The notes under the pieces: generated by a model | Database searches by the model: none | The model's input: only the letters and a program-made list of their open reading frames with translations | What the model was told of the DNA's origin: nothing | NCBI GenBank assembly: GCA_026413225.1 | Contig: CM048555.1 | Location: 76,577,785 to 76,641,784, forward strand | Origin: Otis tarda | Lineage: Eukaryota > Chordata > Aves > Otidiformes > Otididae | Length of the DNA: 64,000 bases | Reading direction: 5' to 3' | Shown: positions 32,601 through 47,600 of the stretch, in pieces | How the letters are laid out: every line of letters starts with the position of its first letter | Numbering within the stretch: the first letter of the stretch is position 1 | Program-made: the position numbers and the translations under genes

Positions 32601-35600
32601 CTTTTTCAGATTTGTAGGAGCAGCTCTTCAGACATACAACATAGTTTTCTTGGTTTGGCTGTACTACAGGATGGAAAGCAGCTTGTGTTTGTGCCTGGCC
32701 ACAAAACTGTCAAGAGATGGGAGGTGTTACTGTTTGTAAACGGAGGAGCCATGTTGATCATCATTTGGCCTGGTGAAGAACATAATTATGAAGTGAAAAA
32801 TGTGCATTATCTCCTATAGGTGTTTAACTTCAAGCGTGTGAGAAATCCCTTCATAGCGCTGTTACGTAGCAAAAACTTGGATTTCATTTCATACTCTGAG
32901 AAACTATCAGAAGAACAAACCTCTTTGCCTTGACTGTACAGAGATCTTGTCAAGCGGTCTTACATGCTCACAGCGTGAAGTGTGGATACACTACGCTTTG
33001 GGCTTAAATGATGCGAAGGCCCTTCTCTATATATTGATGTGAGAAACTGCCAAAGTAATTTGGACCTGAGGCTGTCACCCATCTGCCCTGTACGAATGTC
33101 TGTTTGTCAGCAGGAGGCTGAGTTTGAGGAGGTGATGAGAATTTTATTTTCCCAGGAAAAGGAGAAAAGTTTTCTTTGACAAAACTCTTATCATCAGCCA
33201 TCATACTCTGGGCAAGACTCATCAATTTAACTGGACCAGCTTACAGGGTGATGTGATGGCTTGTCCAGCAATATGCTTTGAGACTCAGCTTGCAAATTGA
33301 GACACCCAAAACTGTGGTCTGTGATGTGTCTACGTGAAGCTAAGGGCAGGATTCAGTTGCTATAGGTGTTTAGTGTCATTTGAGATGCCCTAGGGTATCT
33401 GAGACATCCTCTTAGTGCTGACAGGTACAAAACAGGATTTATGAGAATCAGGTCTCCTCTCAGGCCGGATGGGTGTCCCTGCAGAGCCTAAAATATCACC
33501 AGGCTCCTATGTCCAGGCGAGTGAAACCAGCCCTAAGTGCCTGTAGAGTCAATGGACGACTATAATGTGCACCGAGCAGACACCCACCTTTGAGCTGAAT
33601 GGCTTTCCAGACCCCTCTGGGTGTTTTGATGGGATCTCTACTTAAACACTGAGGGTATAGATGAGCACATTTAGGTGTCTGAATCTGCAGACTGCATCCT
33701 GCCCTGGAAGCCCCTGAAGGTCCCTGAAATCATTAAGGCTGATGAGGGCTTGTACTCTTCAACCCAAAGATGGTCATCTGAGCAGCAGTTTCTTATCAGT
33801 GCCAGAGAATTTTAGTCCAGGAGTATATAAAATTCAAAGTGAAGCTAAAGAAGGTTCCTGTAGACATCAACCAGCTCATAGTTTCTTAGATTTTAAGGCC
33901 AGGGTATGACTCACAAGGCTAACCCTGTTCATTGCAGGGACGTTAGACTAGATGACCTTTAAAGGTCACTTCCAACCCAACCCCTTCCGTGATTCTATAA
34001 CCTTGTGCTTAACACCGTGGTTACCTGGCGTTGACTCCTGCATCAAGCCCGTTACTTCTACCTGAACTAGAGCAGGCTGTTTAGAGAGATGGTGAATACT
34101 GATTGAAAGAGGGTGCAGAACCCAGTGTGATCTCCAATATTTTACTGTTTAGATAAAGTGCAGACACAGTCTCTGATCTGTGTTTGAATCAGTCTTGCTG
34201 TTATTAGCTGAAATAGCACTCAGAAAACACCAATATCAGGCCTACTTTGCACTAAAATCAATGCAGAAGGTTGGAAATATATCTTCTCAAGGAATTCTTT
34301 GCCTTTGTTGGGGTCATTTTTCGACTTACGAAGCCCCTGTGCATTCCCCGTTGGCGTTACCTTTCACTGAAGCTTCCTCTAGTGCTCTCCTTACTTGCTT
34401 GGGTTTAATCCTTCCCTCCCTCTTCACTTTTTCTTTGAAGATCCCAGGTCTCCTTTCCTCACAGCCACCTTCAAGATGAAGGCATTCCCATTGCCTGAGC
34501 TCAATGTACAGTATGTGACCTTCTCCTCCGGCGTGTCAGGTGGCTCTCAGGCCTGTAAGAGTTTACGTATCCTATGGGCATAGGGATGCCAGATATATCT
34601 CTGTCAACCTTCGTTAAGATGTTTGCTCTTTAAGCAGTGGGGTTTGAGAGACAGTAGTCAAGGCAAACAGTGTCATGTGGTAGAAAGCCAAGATCACCTG
34701 AAGATCTGCTTGATGAGGGATTTGCAAATTGCTTAAAACCTGAGACCATGCTATTTTTGCACTCCTTTTTGATGTATGAAACAGATCCAAAAGCATTTTC
34801 CAAGGGAAATATGGGGAGCTCCGTTATTGTAGATGGGATGACCCAGGGATATAAGAACTGCAAAATTTTCCATAACAGTATGACTCTGAAGAGATTATGG
34901 AAGCAAATTCTTTGAGTTGATACTAATAAAAACTGACAGCTAATGTGATCATATTCACATGATTTAAAATTTTGTGGGGTTTGATTTTTTATTATTATCT
35001 CATTTGTTCAAAAGCTTAAATAAAACCTGGGAGAAAACCTAGCTTTTTAAAAGGAAACCACACGCACATCTCAAGCTTGTAATAAAAGACCAAAAATAAA
35101 GTAGTCTGAAATTAGTCTAAAAGAAATTCTCCACTCAAATCAGACAAACTAGGATGTGTCATCCCTGACATTTTAAAGATGTACTAAGCTCCAACCCCCC
35201 TTTTTAAGGGAGCAAAACTGTTCTTGTGCTAATAATTCGTCATTATAGGTATCCTCAGTAGAAGCCAGCTACTGAATACGTCCCTTTTCCTTTCACTGCT
35301 GATCGGGTAGGTGCGTTTCCTTAGGCTGTTGTGTTTAATGAAGGGTTACAGCCTCTGCTTTGAAAGCCGAGTGGACTTTGCCCACATCTTAGCCTGTTCT
35401 TACGATGTCCTCCGTAGGATGTCGAGGAGAGAGATACCTAGCCAGCCAATAATAAATATGAAGCAGGTGGGCTTAGGTGTAGGTTAGGTCATCCGTGTGT
35501 GTCATCTGTCATGTACAGAGTAGAATAAACTCACATTAAATAGGTCATGAGCTTCTCACCATGTCCATTAGCTATTCGATGAAACCCTCCTTTTATTCCT

Positions 35601-38600
35601 TTGCACTCCAGCCATCTCACCTTTCTTTTCCAGATCAGTGAATGAGATGCTGTGGGTGTTGGATAGGAAATGATTGGCAGATACTTGGATTGTGCGTGTC
35701 TCAGAGATGAGGTTAATATATTTCCTGTGGCAGTGCTCAGCCCTCTGTCCTGGCAGGTCCAACAGATCTTGATCCATCTGAATCCCATCCAAGCAGTCAC
35801 AAGAGCTATTTGTTTCTTCTGCCTTCACTGAGAGCCGTGCTTGCAGGAGCCATGGTTCAGTTGACAGTGCTCTGTCACCTCTTGCATTTGTTGGCTGGCA
35901 TGTTGAATCATTGCTTTTGTGGCTGTTGCTGTGTCCAGGATTAGTAGTAGTTGCACGTCTCATCTATGTAACATCAGAGCTCATGAACCCCTGAAAGTTC
36001 AGCTCAGTTGACGCGTGGATGAGAGGCCAAGGAAACCTGAGGCTCTCCAGAAAGTCATTTAATGAGTCAGTCAGTGGCACCTGCCCGCCAAGCCAGTCCT
36101 AAATCCCTGACCTGGCAAGGCTTGGATGGGCTGGAGACATCACTGTGCTAATGAAGATCTTGCTTTTGGGCAGGGTGAAAAAAAGAAGTTCTCACTATGT
36201 GTGGAAGATGGCAGTGAATGAATGGCCAGAGATCACCCCAGGGGCCATAGTGTACATAGACACAGCAGAAAGCAGTTGTCTCTGTGTTAAAGCAAGGGAA
36301 GCCGAGCACCGAGTCTCTGAGGGTTCAAACCTCCAGGCTCCTGGGTGGGTGCTCTACGTCTCACTGGAAACCTTCAGTGCTGCCTGGCCATGCAGCATCT
36401 TGACCACATGGACATGGGCTGCTGTCTCTGCAAGGAGAGGAAGCTCCATCTGGACCACCTGGAGCCATTTCGGGTTGTGATAAACACTTTCTAGACCAGA
36501 CAGAGAAGGCTTTATAGATGAGTGATTTCCACAAAGCTGAGAGACTTGGTTCCACAAGCTGAGCAACCTCAGGCTGCTCCCTTTGTCCTTGGGGGACTTA
36601 AACCATTGCAGAGGGGATGACCTTCTGCATCTCCTCAGAAATGAGGGCTTTCCAGGGCTGGCAGTAAGTTCCACCAGCTGGGTTTGCTTTGAAAACTCTG
36701 GACACCCTATGTGATAAACAGCAAAATGCAAAGCAGTATTTTTCTATTCTCCAATAGAGAGCTGGCATTAGCCAAGCCCCTGTTTGAGGACTTGGGTTTT
36801 GCTGCACTGTATTTCCCTCTGATTTGTCGTTCCTTTTTACAGGGGAATTTACTGAACTGCCTTTTCACTTTCTGACTGCCCTCAAAACGCGCAGGCGGCA
36901 GGAGGGAGACCCATTCTCCGCGCGAGATATCTCCCCGTGCTTCCCGGCACGACACAGCCAGGAGGGTTTTATCAGCTCTCTGGCTCTCCTTTGCCTTACA
37001 AGGAGTGTTAATCTCTCTTGCACCTCTCTGCCCCCCTGACTTGACAGCTGACAGAGCACAGCCTCGCATTTCTCACCAGCTCCCAGCTCTTTCATTTGCC
37101 TTAATGGAGTTGGCTGCGCCCTCCTTTCCAGACACGTGCTCCCCTCTGCCCCATCCTGGGTGCTCACCTTGCGTCAGGCTCCCTCCCGTGTGCCTGTCAT
37201 TTTCCAAATCTCATTTTTGCACGTGATTTTGTCAGCTGCAGGTTGTTCTGCTTTAAGTCAGTGGCCCTCTGGTTTACATCAGTGGCCCTCTTTATCCCGC
37301 AAGAGCCAAGGGTGGATTGTGTCAGCAGCTCATGGAATAGTGCCAGAGGAATGAAAATGTATTTTAAGTGTCCTGTGATAGATATAAATACACATACCTA
37401 TATTTTTATATATATAACTGTATAGTCCAGGGGCAGGACAGTTTTGGGGCTGGGGACTCTGGGGCTGTGGGTCTGATTATCACCTGTGGCACAGCCACCT
37501 CATGTGATCATAAATCATTTTTTTTATTTCCTCGTGCCTCAGTTCCTACACTATGGGTGATGATAATGTTCCCTTGGTAATGAAGCCTGTTGTCAGTGAA
37601 CTTTTTGCAATGAGGTGAACCTCCCTCCTGGGGTCAACGGTGTCTGATTGATGGGAATTTAAATTCTCCCCCACTGTCGAGCCTGGCTGGAGGCAGAGAT
37701 AAAGCGGGCAGTTGCCTGGAGAAACAGACAGATGGGGACAAGTCAGGCAGCGAAAAGCCTTCTCTAGCAGGAAGGGGAAAGTTGTTTGGGCAGGAGACCA
37801 AAGTGTCCTCCTTCCCAATAAAGAAGCAAGCAGCTGGACATGTGAGAAGGGCACATGGGGGAGGTTTCCTCTTGGTCCAGGACCCTGGACGCTCTCTGAG
37901 GGAGGATATCAGGCTAGGCTTCTTCATCAGTATCCTCTGATACATTTGTCCCTTGGCCTTGGTTATCGTTACCTGCATACTGTTGTAGGGATGCTTCTTG
38001 GAAATCCTGTTTTGAACCCCCCAAAAAAGCAACCCGCTCCTTTTGAAAGGTTGAACCACAGAGCCAGGAGCAGGAATAGCTGGTGAGCAGCACTTACTGC
38101 TGCTGGCACCAGAGAAAGACATCAGACTTTTGGATTTGGAGGAGACATCTGCATTGCTAGCCCATCTGCAGGAAGGCTTTAAGTGGCCTAAAGAGCACAG
38201 TGCTAGAGCTGGCACTGGACAGAGAGGACTTCATGCCCTGGGAGCAAAGCACATCCTCACTTCAGGCACCGTGCTCATTACTGTGCTCATGTTTAATGAC
38301 ACTTTCATGGGTAGCATATTCTGGGCCACTGACCAGCACTAAATCATTGATGTTCTCAGCTCAGCAACATAACAGCCTTGTGAAGATGAAAGATCCCCTG
38401 GGTTTGTTAATAAAATCTTATGGTGATCATAAATGCAAGTACTGCTCTCTACGCCTGATATTACAGCCAGCCCACCTCATGTCCTACCCCGACGAGTGCT
38501 CCTGCAAGCTCCTGAAAGTTCCTCTTCCTCTGTCTTCAGCTGTTTGGTGTTTCTTTTCCATCCCTGGGTAGCTGAAAATCCCCTTGTCCATTGGCAGTCG

Positions 38601-41600
38601 TGCCTGGGGATCTGCTGAGGGGCTGGGAGCCTGCCCTGATCCCTCAGACCTTCATTAATCCCTGCTGAGGGGCTGAGAGCCTGCCCTGATCCCTCAGACC
38701 TTCACTAATCCATGCCAAGCATCTACCTGCAGTCACTGGGACCAGGAGAGCCCCAAACCCACCTGGCCTGGGGCTCTGTGCTGCTCTCTCCTGCTGGTGG
38801 ACAGCCTGGAGACATGTGCCGCAACTGAAGAAGGAGGAGAAGGGATGAAACACTCTGTGGTGAGAAGATCTACCATGAAGGAGGCTGTTCTCTTGGCTTC
38901 CTCATGTCTTTTCCAACACAATGCCACAATTGCCAAGTGCAATGCCTCCAGTACAGCTACACCTTTGGCCCAGTGACAAAAAAAGTTCAAGCAAAGCTGA
39001 TTTTTAGTCCATGGAAACATCTTGGTTTCAAGCAGCATAAACACAAGGTTTCCCTATGTAACCACTTCTGTCTATCACTCTTCATTGTGATACACCTCTG
39101 GTCTGCTCACTAGCAGAGCATCTCTGATGTCTATTTTTATCCCCACAGCATGCCTGTGCCTAAGAAAAGCTCAGGAGAGCAGTTAGGGTGGCTCAGAGCT
39201 GTGCTCCCATTTGATTCCTCTTGCCCAATGTTTTCCTAAGTCTCAGGCACGGTGGTGGCCACTGCTCCATTTTGTGACCTGGTCCACGTGAGGCCCAGGA
39301 AAGCCTTAGTGTTCGGAGGGCGTTAACTTCAGCCAAATTCAGAGGCTTTGCAGGCAGGTGAAGCTCTCAGGCTTCACATCTTCTTCGTGCTCTCCTGAAC
39401 TACAGACAGCAGGTGGGTGGCTGGTGCTTCGGCACGGGCCAGGCAGAAGACGAAAACAGACTGGAAATCCTATCAACAGCAGCGGTGGTGAGGAGGAGGA
39501 GATGAGTTGCAGACGAGAGGGCTGAGAGCTGGGGAATGCTTTATTGCTCTTCTCCTTTAAACAAAATATTTGTCTCTTTGACATAGCCAAAGAGAAAAGC
39601 AACAGCACTGGGCAAGCGCACAAGGATTAAGCAGGGTGGGAGGTTTCTCCATGCTCCCAAAAAATCTCGGAGGGCCTGTCCTTAGTGGGTGTGGGGAACT
39701 CAGGGATGCAAAGCTGGCAGGACCCTCACTGGGGGAAGCTGGCCCTTTGCTGAGGTACGAGCCAACGGGTCCTTCTGTCCTTCCAGCCTGACACACCTCA
39801 TCTGTCACACCTGCTTCAAACGACAGGAGAGGCTCCACCGCTGCGGGCAGTGCAAGTTCGCCTACTACTGCGACCGGACCTGCCAGAGAGCGGCTTGGCT
39901 GAACCACAAAAATGAGTGCTCCGCCATCAAGAGGCTTGGCAAGGCACCCACCGAAAACATTAGGTGAGAGCTGGCCCCCAAGGGCTGGTGATGGTGGGAG
40001 AGGACAGGACATCCCTCCAGAGGGTGGCAAGAAGAAGCTGGGTGTCCTGATTTGGACAGGAGGGAGGTGGGAGACAGTTTGGGAAAGGCCAAGAGCATCC
40101 CTGAGCTGATGGGATCAGGACCTGGAGGAGCATCGGGAGTGTGAAGGGGTTGTGCTCCTGCTTTTTTTTCAGTGCTGAGATCCAAAACACTCTACTGCAG
40201 GTGAGTGTGGTGAGGCAAACCCACCTGGGGCGGTTTAGGAGGTGTGAGAAAGTGGGGAGTAGGTGGAAAAGAGGAAGAGGAGATGGGCTTTTCCCAATTT
40301 GTCTACAGGACACATTGATTTGGATTCACATTCTGGCTCCTTTATAAGAAAATGAGGAATTCTAAAGGAGATGAGAGCTGCTGTGGTGAGCTAGGGACCT
40401 GGGGGTCTGTAGCACTTCTCCAGATGAGAACATGGATGCCAGGACAAAACCCTGCATCTGTCTCCCTTTCCTTCAAAAGCCTGTGAAAGGTGGCCAGCCA
40501 TCAGCCATCCAACACTGAGCCTGTCTTGATCTATCTGCACACAATTTCCTACCCATGAAATGAATTTTGATGGCTCTTTGGTCCTTATCCTTGCGCTGGG
40601 TGGTGGTGCTAATGCCTGGGGCTCTCTCCTGGCCAGGCTGGCTGCCCGCATCATGTGGAAGATAGAGAGGGAAGGCAGTGGGCTGTCGGAGGGCTGCCTG
40701 GTCTCCATCGATGACCTGCAGAACCATGTGGACAGCTTTGGCGAGGAGGAGAAGAAGGAGCTCCGTGCTGACGTGGAGAGCTTCCTCGAGTTTTGGCCGC
40801 CCCAGAGCCAGCAGTTCGGCATGCAGTTCATCTCCCACATATTTGGAGTGGTAAGTTGGAGGGGTGAGAGAGCAAACGGAGGACTTCTTTTAATGCTGAC
40901 TCCTCAGAGAAAGTCTCCAACTGACCTGAGTTGAGGATGCCCAAGCTCATCCCTTTCTTGCCCTTAAGAGGCCATAGCAGTTGGGATGGCAGAGACCAGC
41001 ATTTGCTGCAGGCAGTTTGGACACTGCTGCATTCCCCACCTGCATCGCTTCTGCGCTGACACTGGGAAACTGAGGCACAGCAAGGGCGAGGTCTGAAACC
41101 TTTTATCTGTCTAACCATGCAGGCAAGTGGCTTGCTCAGCTGGAGGTGCTGCAGTGTCATCACAAGTCCCACTGAGACATCTCTCTGCACCTTGGAGAGC
41201 TGAGAAAATCTGTTTAAATATGTTTTTTGGAAATATACTTAGAATATATTTGAATATAGTAGATCTGGTTTAGATCAATGTCTATTATATGTTATGTGCA
41301 TTAGATTTTTACATGTAAAATATTAATATACATATTTTTATAGATAGTAAAATATACTAAATATATTTAATAATGTACATTGCTATCTTGTTAACCACAA
41401 ATTTTTGTTCTCACTGTGGCAGAGAGGGAAGTTCCCAGAAGCCACTTCAGGCTGAGCTGCTGTGCCTCCAGACCCAGTACAAGCTGGTGTATCCCGGGAT
41501 GAACTGGCCTCTCAGCTGCCAGCGCTGCCTGAGGGGCCAGGGTGAGCTGAGCTGAGCCGCACGCTCTGCTCGCACCTCTGCTGATGACTGGTGTGGTGGA

Positions 41601-44600
41601 GAAGTTGGCTTTGCCAAGCCTAGCACAGGGAGGGGACACGGCATCCTCTCACACCCATCCTGCAAAGAAAATCCAGTCCACTGGGCGCAGGGAGATCTGT
41701 GTATTAGTGACTGGTATAGCTTGCCCATGCGGAAGTAAAGAAGTACAGATAAAGTACAAGATCAGTTAAGAAAGAAAATAAAACTATTAACAGAGCAAAA
41801 TAATTAGCAGCTGAGTTAATGATTTCCTGTGGTATATCCCACTGTGTTTTCTCTTTGCAAATATTTCCTTTGTTTATGTTTGTGACTGAAAAGTGTTCGA
41901 TTTATATGTGATAATAATGTACCATATACAGAAATGGAATCATTCAGTCTTGGTATATATGTCATACAAAAGCAGGCATTCTGAAAATTGTTCAGGACTC
42001 CTAACAAACAGTAGTAATTGGGTTTTATAAGCTCTGTGACCCGGCAAACGTGACCAGGTTGAATGCAGCTCTCAAGGTTAATTTCTAACTGATACCCGTT
42101 TTAATAAGCGTGAACTTTGCTTTCTGCTGATGCAGTACTTGAATTGCCTGAAATTCATTCTCCTGTGACCTGAATTATTGGCAGGAAGCGAATATAAGGA
42201 AACACGTGCATGATCAAACCAAATTTATCTTAGACATCCCAAATTCATATATACAGTAAATATGCTGCAGTGTTTACTCAGCTCTGCTCTGCGTTGGTCC
42301 GTCTCTGTGAGTCCTGCATTGCTTCTCTTCTGATGTTTTACCCCAACTAAAGATGTTATTTCTACAACTATGTTCTGCAATGATCTCATTGGCACTCCTT
42401 TCTCCTTCAAGTCTGGAGATAGGATGCTGGAGATCTATTTCTGCTAAAGCATCAGTGGGAACTGAGAAATCCTGAGTGTAGCCGAGTTCAACTTTTTCTC
42501 CTTTATTGCTTTTTCCTGCCTATGTTTTGGGACTAGATCAACTGCAATGGCTTTACCCTCAGCGACCAAAGAGGACTGCAGGCTGTTGGTGTGGGAATCT
42601 TCCCCAACCTCTGCCAGGCCAACCACGACTGCTGGCCCAACTGTACCGTCATCTTCAACAACGGAAAGTGAGTGGATTTCTCTCCCCAGGTTGCATCCTA
42701 ACAGGCAACTCAGCAGATTCTACTAACACCACAGTGTCAGATCCTTGCCTCAGAAAATCTATTCATTCTCCTTTCCTTCTGTAGCTCAGAGACAAAAAAC
42801 CCAGGATTTTCTTTCTAAGGAGGAGCTGTTATCTCTCTCATTATTGTTATTTTTTAAAATATTGTCTGATGCACTAAGCAAATACACAAGGTTTGACCCC
42901 AAATCCAGTGAACCAGGAAGAATTTTCCCCTGGTTTCTATGAGTTTTGAAACCAGACTCAAAATAGGCAGATGAAGTACTAAGTAGCTGCCTAGATCACT
43001 CCTTATATTGAGGCTTTATTTATAAATAGTTAAGGAACCATTATATTAAATAAATTATTAAAGACTATACTGAGTCCACAGTCCAAGAGTTTCTCATAAC
43101 CGAAGCTTGCAATCAGCTGTGTATCGCTATCTGCCGTGTTTATAACCATCCCTAACACAAGCTTTCATCTTTGTGAGAGCGTGCCGCCTCTGTTAATCAT
43201 GGATTAACCCTTAGCAATGGGATCTTAATGACTGTTATCTGCAAACCAAGCCACGTGCCGGTGCAGGATGCCCTAAACCACTGGGCATTCCCCATTCCCA
43301 CTCAAGTCCTATAAGAAAATTTCTGTGGGACGTGTGAGATGGAAAGAGATCAAGTGGGAAATGCAGAAGTGTTTCAGCGGAGCTGTGAGTGGAGGCTGCT
43401 GCTCTCGGTGCTCGGGGCGGTGCACAGGAGGAATGCTTTGCCCTTCCCAGTCTCCTCCCAAGCCAGAACAGGTAAAACTGCTGCTGATTCAGCAAGTTGC
43501 ATCGTGCGCAAGAGATTAACTGTGGGAAACTGCTTGCCAAAAACTGCACAGCCACAGTATTTCATCCAAATTTTCCTCTAGGTCTTAAGATTTTACAAAT
43601 TACCATGTTCACCAAACTTTAGTGCTATAAGTTAACATCCCAGCCTTCCCTTCTTTAACTAATGCGTTGCTTGTGCGCTCCAGTTCTCACTGCTGGTTTT
43701 ACCTGATAAAACTTTACCAATGTTTATCAAGCAGCTGGTAAACGAGCAAAGAGAAAACAAAACTGCATTAGGATGATTACTTTGGTGGGAAATAGGGTCT
43801 GATCCAAAGTCAGATTGGAGTCTGTGCTCTGATATCCAATTGCTCTGGATCAGATCCATAGTGGGATGATGGAGAGCCTCTCCAGCCAGCCTGGGAAGCA
43901 GAGCAGGTGACTAGCAGTGATAGCAAGCTGTGTTTTAGAGAGCATGACTGCTGATGTTGGTGGAGACATTTCTGTGCAGAGAACTCACCCCATTGCACCT
44001 GGCAAATGTCAGAGGCAGGTTTTGCTCACCCCCTAAAATCACAGTGCCAGAATAGGTCTCCCCCAAATCCTCCACAGCCCAGTGATGGGCAATTTGGTTG
44101 CATAGCAAAAGAGCACTACATGCAGCGAGACGTGAGCCAGGTGCTGAGAATCCCCTTAGCCCCTGTCAGGACGATGTCCCGATGCCCTACGCCGTGTACC
44201 CATATTTTTTTGTTGTACTTGTAACCTGTGTAAACTGCAGATGTTTGTTTTGTCTTTCAGTCATGAGGCTGTAAGATCAATGTTCCACACACAGATGAGG
44301 TGGGTTGGTCTTGAAAGCATCATCCTCCCCCTTGCCCTGTACCCCTCATGCCTGGTGTTTAATGGAAAAGCTGCAAATATCCTGAGGGGCTCCCTGTGTT
44401 TGCAGAAAATTTCACTTTCCCTGTTTTCTGAACTCCTCCGTATAAAGCCCCACTAAACCCAAACTTCACTTAACTCTGCATTTTGTAGTAAATTAAAACG
44501 ATAGTGGTAATACTGTGACTGTCTCCCCCACTGTGAATCCCCTCTCTGCCTTCCCACCCTCTCCCTTGGCTTCCTCCCTCTCAGTATTTCCCCTTCCCAC

Positions 44601-47600
44601 TTCTCATTTCTCCTCCCCTGACTACAGCAAGAGCATGAAAGTCAGAACAAGGTCTCGCTAATCTTGTACAGCCTGAAATAAAACCTTGCGTATTAGGAGA
44701 TGAGAAATGATTGCATTACTGACATACTAAATCGCCCACGTTTCTTCTGCCACAAACGGTGCCCGTTGAATGCGTTGACTACAGTAGCAATCTGGCGAGA
44801 TGTAGGTTTCATCCTTTTTTATTGTAATACCTGAGTAATGTTTTATCCTTTAATGATGCCACTGATGCAAACTAAAGAAATCACTGAAATGTATGCAAAA
44901 TAATAGAGACGTTCTCTACTTAGCTCACGTCCTTGGTGTATTATAGTCAGTCCTGTTAAAGGGACACTGCTGTCTTTAAACTTTAATTTCAAGCAAACAC
45001 ACAATTTCCTCAAATAAGACGTGAGATACTTTTGAAGTGCTCTTCTTCCCCGTGGAAACTTGCTTGGTGCGTTATAGATAGGACTGTAAAAATGAGTTTA
45101 ACTTCTGATTAGAGGTGCTATTTTGGGGCAATTTGAGTTTGGAGCTATCAGGCACTCACTGCGTGCCACTTTCAAGGTCCTCGGTGCTCGGGGCAAACAC
45201 TGGGGAAAGAGCACGGGGCAGGCTCACGGGGGTGCTCTCAGATGACCGTGTCTCTTTAACTCTAGCATTTAAAATATGCCGTGTGTTTTCCAGGCTTATC
45301 CCAAATGCTACCAATCCCCTCCGTGCAAGGGATGGCTGCTTAAAATACACCTAGGGTGCTTAGGCTATCAGGGGCATCATAAAAGTCAGAGGCTTGATTT
45401 TGCTTCTCTGGTTGCATGACTCACTTTAACGAGGATCCCATTAAGGCTGAACGGGAATGTTTATATGTGGAAACTTTTTGGATGGGAATTGCTCTTTTTC
45501 ACTCACTTTCTTCTGGAGTAGCAGGTTGCACCTTTCTCCGGCTGGCGTTTTCCCGTGGTTGTGACATAACTAATAGCTGCCCTTCGTGGCGATGGCATGT
45601 TTAGTGATAAATTTCGTATGAAATACGCTGCTGATGTGATCTAACACCCGGAGAAGGTCAAGACCGGCCTCAGGGTGTAGTTTTCACAGCAGCTTTAGCA
45701 CGGCTGAAAGGCTCAGAGCTACGCCCTTGGTGCTCAGAGCTTCTAATGGGAATTACAAGGGAATTGCAAGGGGATTACAGTCTCTTTGCAAAAATATGAT
45801 CAGACAGAAAAAATCATGTCAGAAAAAAGTAATGTCCTCCCTAAAAGACTTACTTTTTAATGCACCTGGTGAGATATTTGGGTTCTACACCACCTATGCC
45901 TTTGGTTCTTGGGGAGGGAGTCCCAGGACTGATGTACCGCACCGTGGTGTGACAGTAGGGTGGGAGCTCAGACTGTGGGACTGGCTTCATTTTGATAACC
46001 CGTAAGTATGGGTAGCTGCAAAAATGTGTTTAACCAACTAACTGGTCTGAGCAGAGCCCAAGCTCATCGGTCTCAAGCTAATTATTTCTAACCGCGGGTA
46101 GAGTAACTAGTAGATGGGGGAGTAGATGGGTGCAGAAGCACCACCTTGCAATTGGTATTTGATGGAGGTCTTTCCCACTCTGGCCAAATTCTTCGGCTGA
46201 TTGTGACTGTCCAGCCCCCCTGACTGAGAGACAGCCCAGAGTAATTGGGAGATTTAGCTTGTAGAGAGAAACAGCAAGGAAATAGTTTTGAGCGTCCACA
46301 TTATTTAAGACCTTTTGCAGGGAACGACAAGAAAGAAAGGCAAGTGTAAATAAAGATCTGGCTTTCCAAAAGCCTATCATTAAGGATTTGCTGTGGATTT
46401 TGGTTTAGTAACAGAGACCCATGATTTCCTTGTGTTTAATATTAGCAATATCAGATGGAATGGGCTACATAAAAAACCAGACCATTTCCAGAGGATTCTT
46501 TCTAAGCCTCTATGTAGAGATGCGTGAACAGGGTGAGGACATCTCTTACCCAGCACCCAGAGGGAACGTGTCTTAACTTTTCAGAGTGAAAACGATACCG
46601 AAAGCAGCACGGCTCGGGATCTGGGAGTCTAGCCAGGGGTGTGCGGGTAGCATGCAAAACAGTACTTAAAAAAAGACCCAGAGTCCAAACTCAGCGTTTT
46701 GCAGGGCTTCTTGGGTATTTCTGATCTCAGGGTTTTCTCCTAGTGAGATCCCCTGCAACATAATAAAACTTTATGTCTAGATTCAGCCCCTGTCTGGAAA
46801 AAGTAATGGAGCTGTAATCTGTTTATAGCTCAGACCCTTACGGATCCCGGCCAGCGGTTGGCAGAGGTGCAGGAGAAACTGATGTGACCGTGTTTTTACT
46901 CTCTATTCAGTTAACCAGGCTGCTGCCCGTCTCTGCCTTGCCTCCCTGCAGAGCTAAAGCAGTACCACAGGGTGAGGGCTCACCGTGGCAAGGCAGGGGC
47001 AGGATGTGTCCCTGATGGCTCTACGGCTGCACCTTTGCTTCCGCTGCTTCTCCAACTCCACATCTCCTCTCCTTTGCTCCCAGGATCGAGCTGCGGGCAC
47101 TGAGCAAGATTTCTCCAGGGGACGAGCTGACTGTTGCCTACGTGGATTTCCTCAACGTGAGCGAGGAGCGGCGGAAGCAGCTGAAGAAGCAGTATTACTT
47201 CGACTGCACCTGTGAGCACTGCAAGAAACAGATCAAGGACGACCTGATGCTGGCGGTGAAGGAGGGGGAAGGCAAGGTATGGTTTGTCCTGCTGTGTCCA
47301 AACCCAGAGGCGGCTGCCTCTCCTCCACCAAAGGTCTCTGTGTGTCTGTGCAACCCCAGCTCCTCAGCCTGTGACACTCACAATAGCCACAGAGTCAGAT
47401 TTTGGCAGAAGCCTGATGTGCCAGTGTGAAAATTGAGAACAGAACTGACCCTTGATTGAGCACGACACTAATTCAAGCCACCATGCGAGGCCACTTTAAT
47501 CTCTATTGTGCAACATATGTGTAGGTTTTGATTTTAAAAAGCCCACAAAAGTTGCCTTTAACTCTAACCTAAAAGGCCATCAATGGGCAGAATGCTGAAA

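Larger units (their letters stand above)
29673..39786 (+). other. SMYD1: SMYD1 intron 1 (10.1 kb)
   Basis: Only a CR1 scrap (33930-34002) and the 2 x 50 duplication are recognisable. Likely site of muscle enhancers, but none can be called from sequence alone. Confidence 0.7.

Noticed and set aside
35568..35963. 131-codon minus-strand open frame in SMYD1 intron 1
   Set aside because: No domain, no splice-site chain and no similarity I can recognise.
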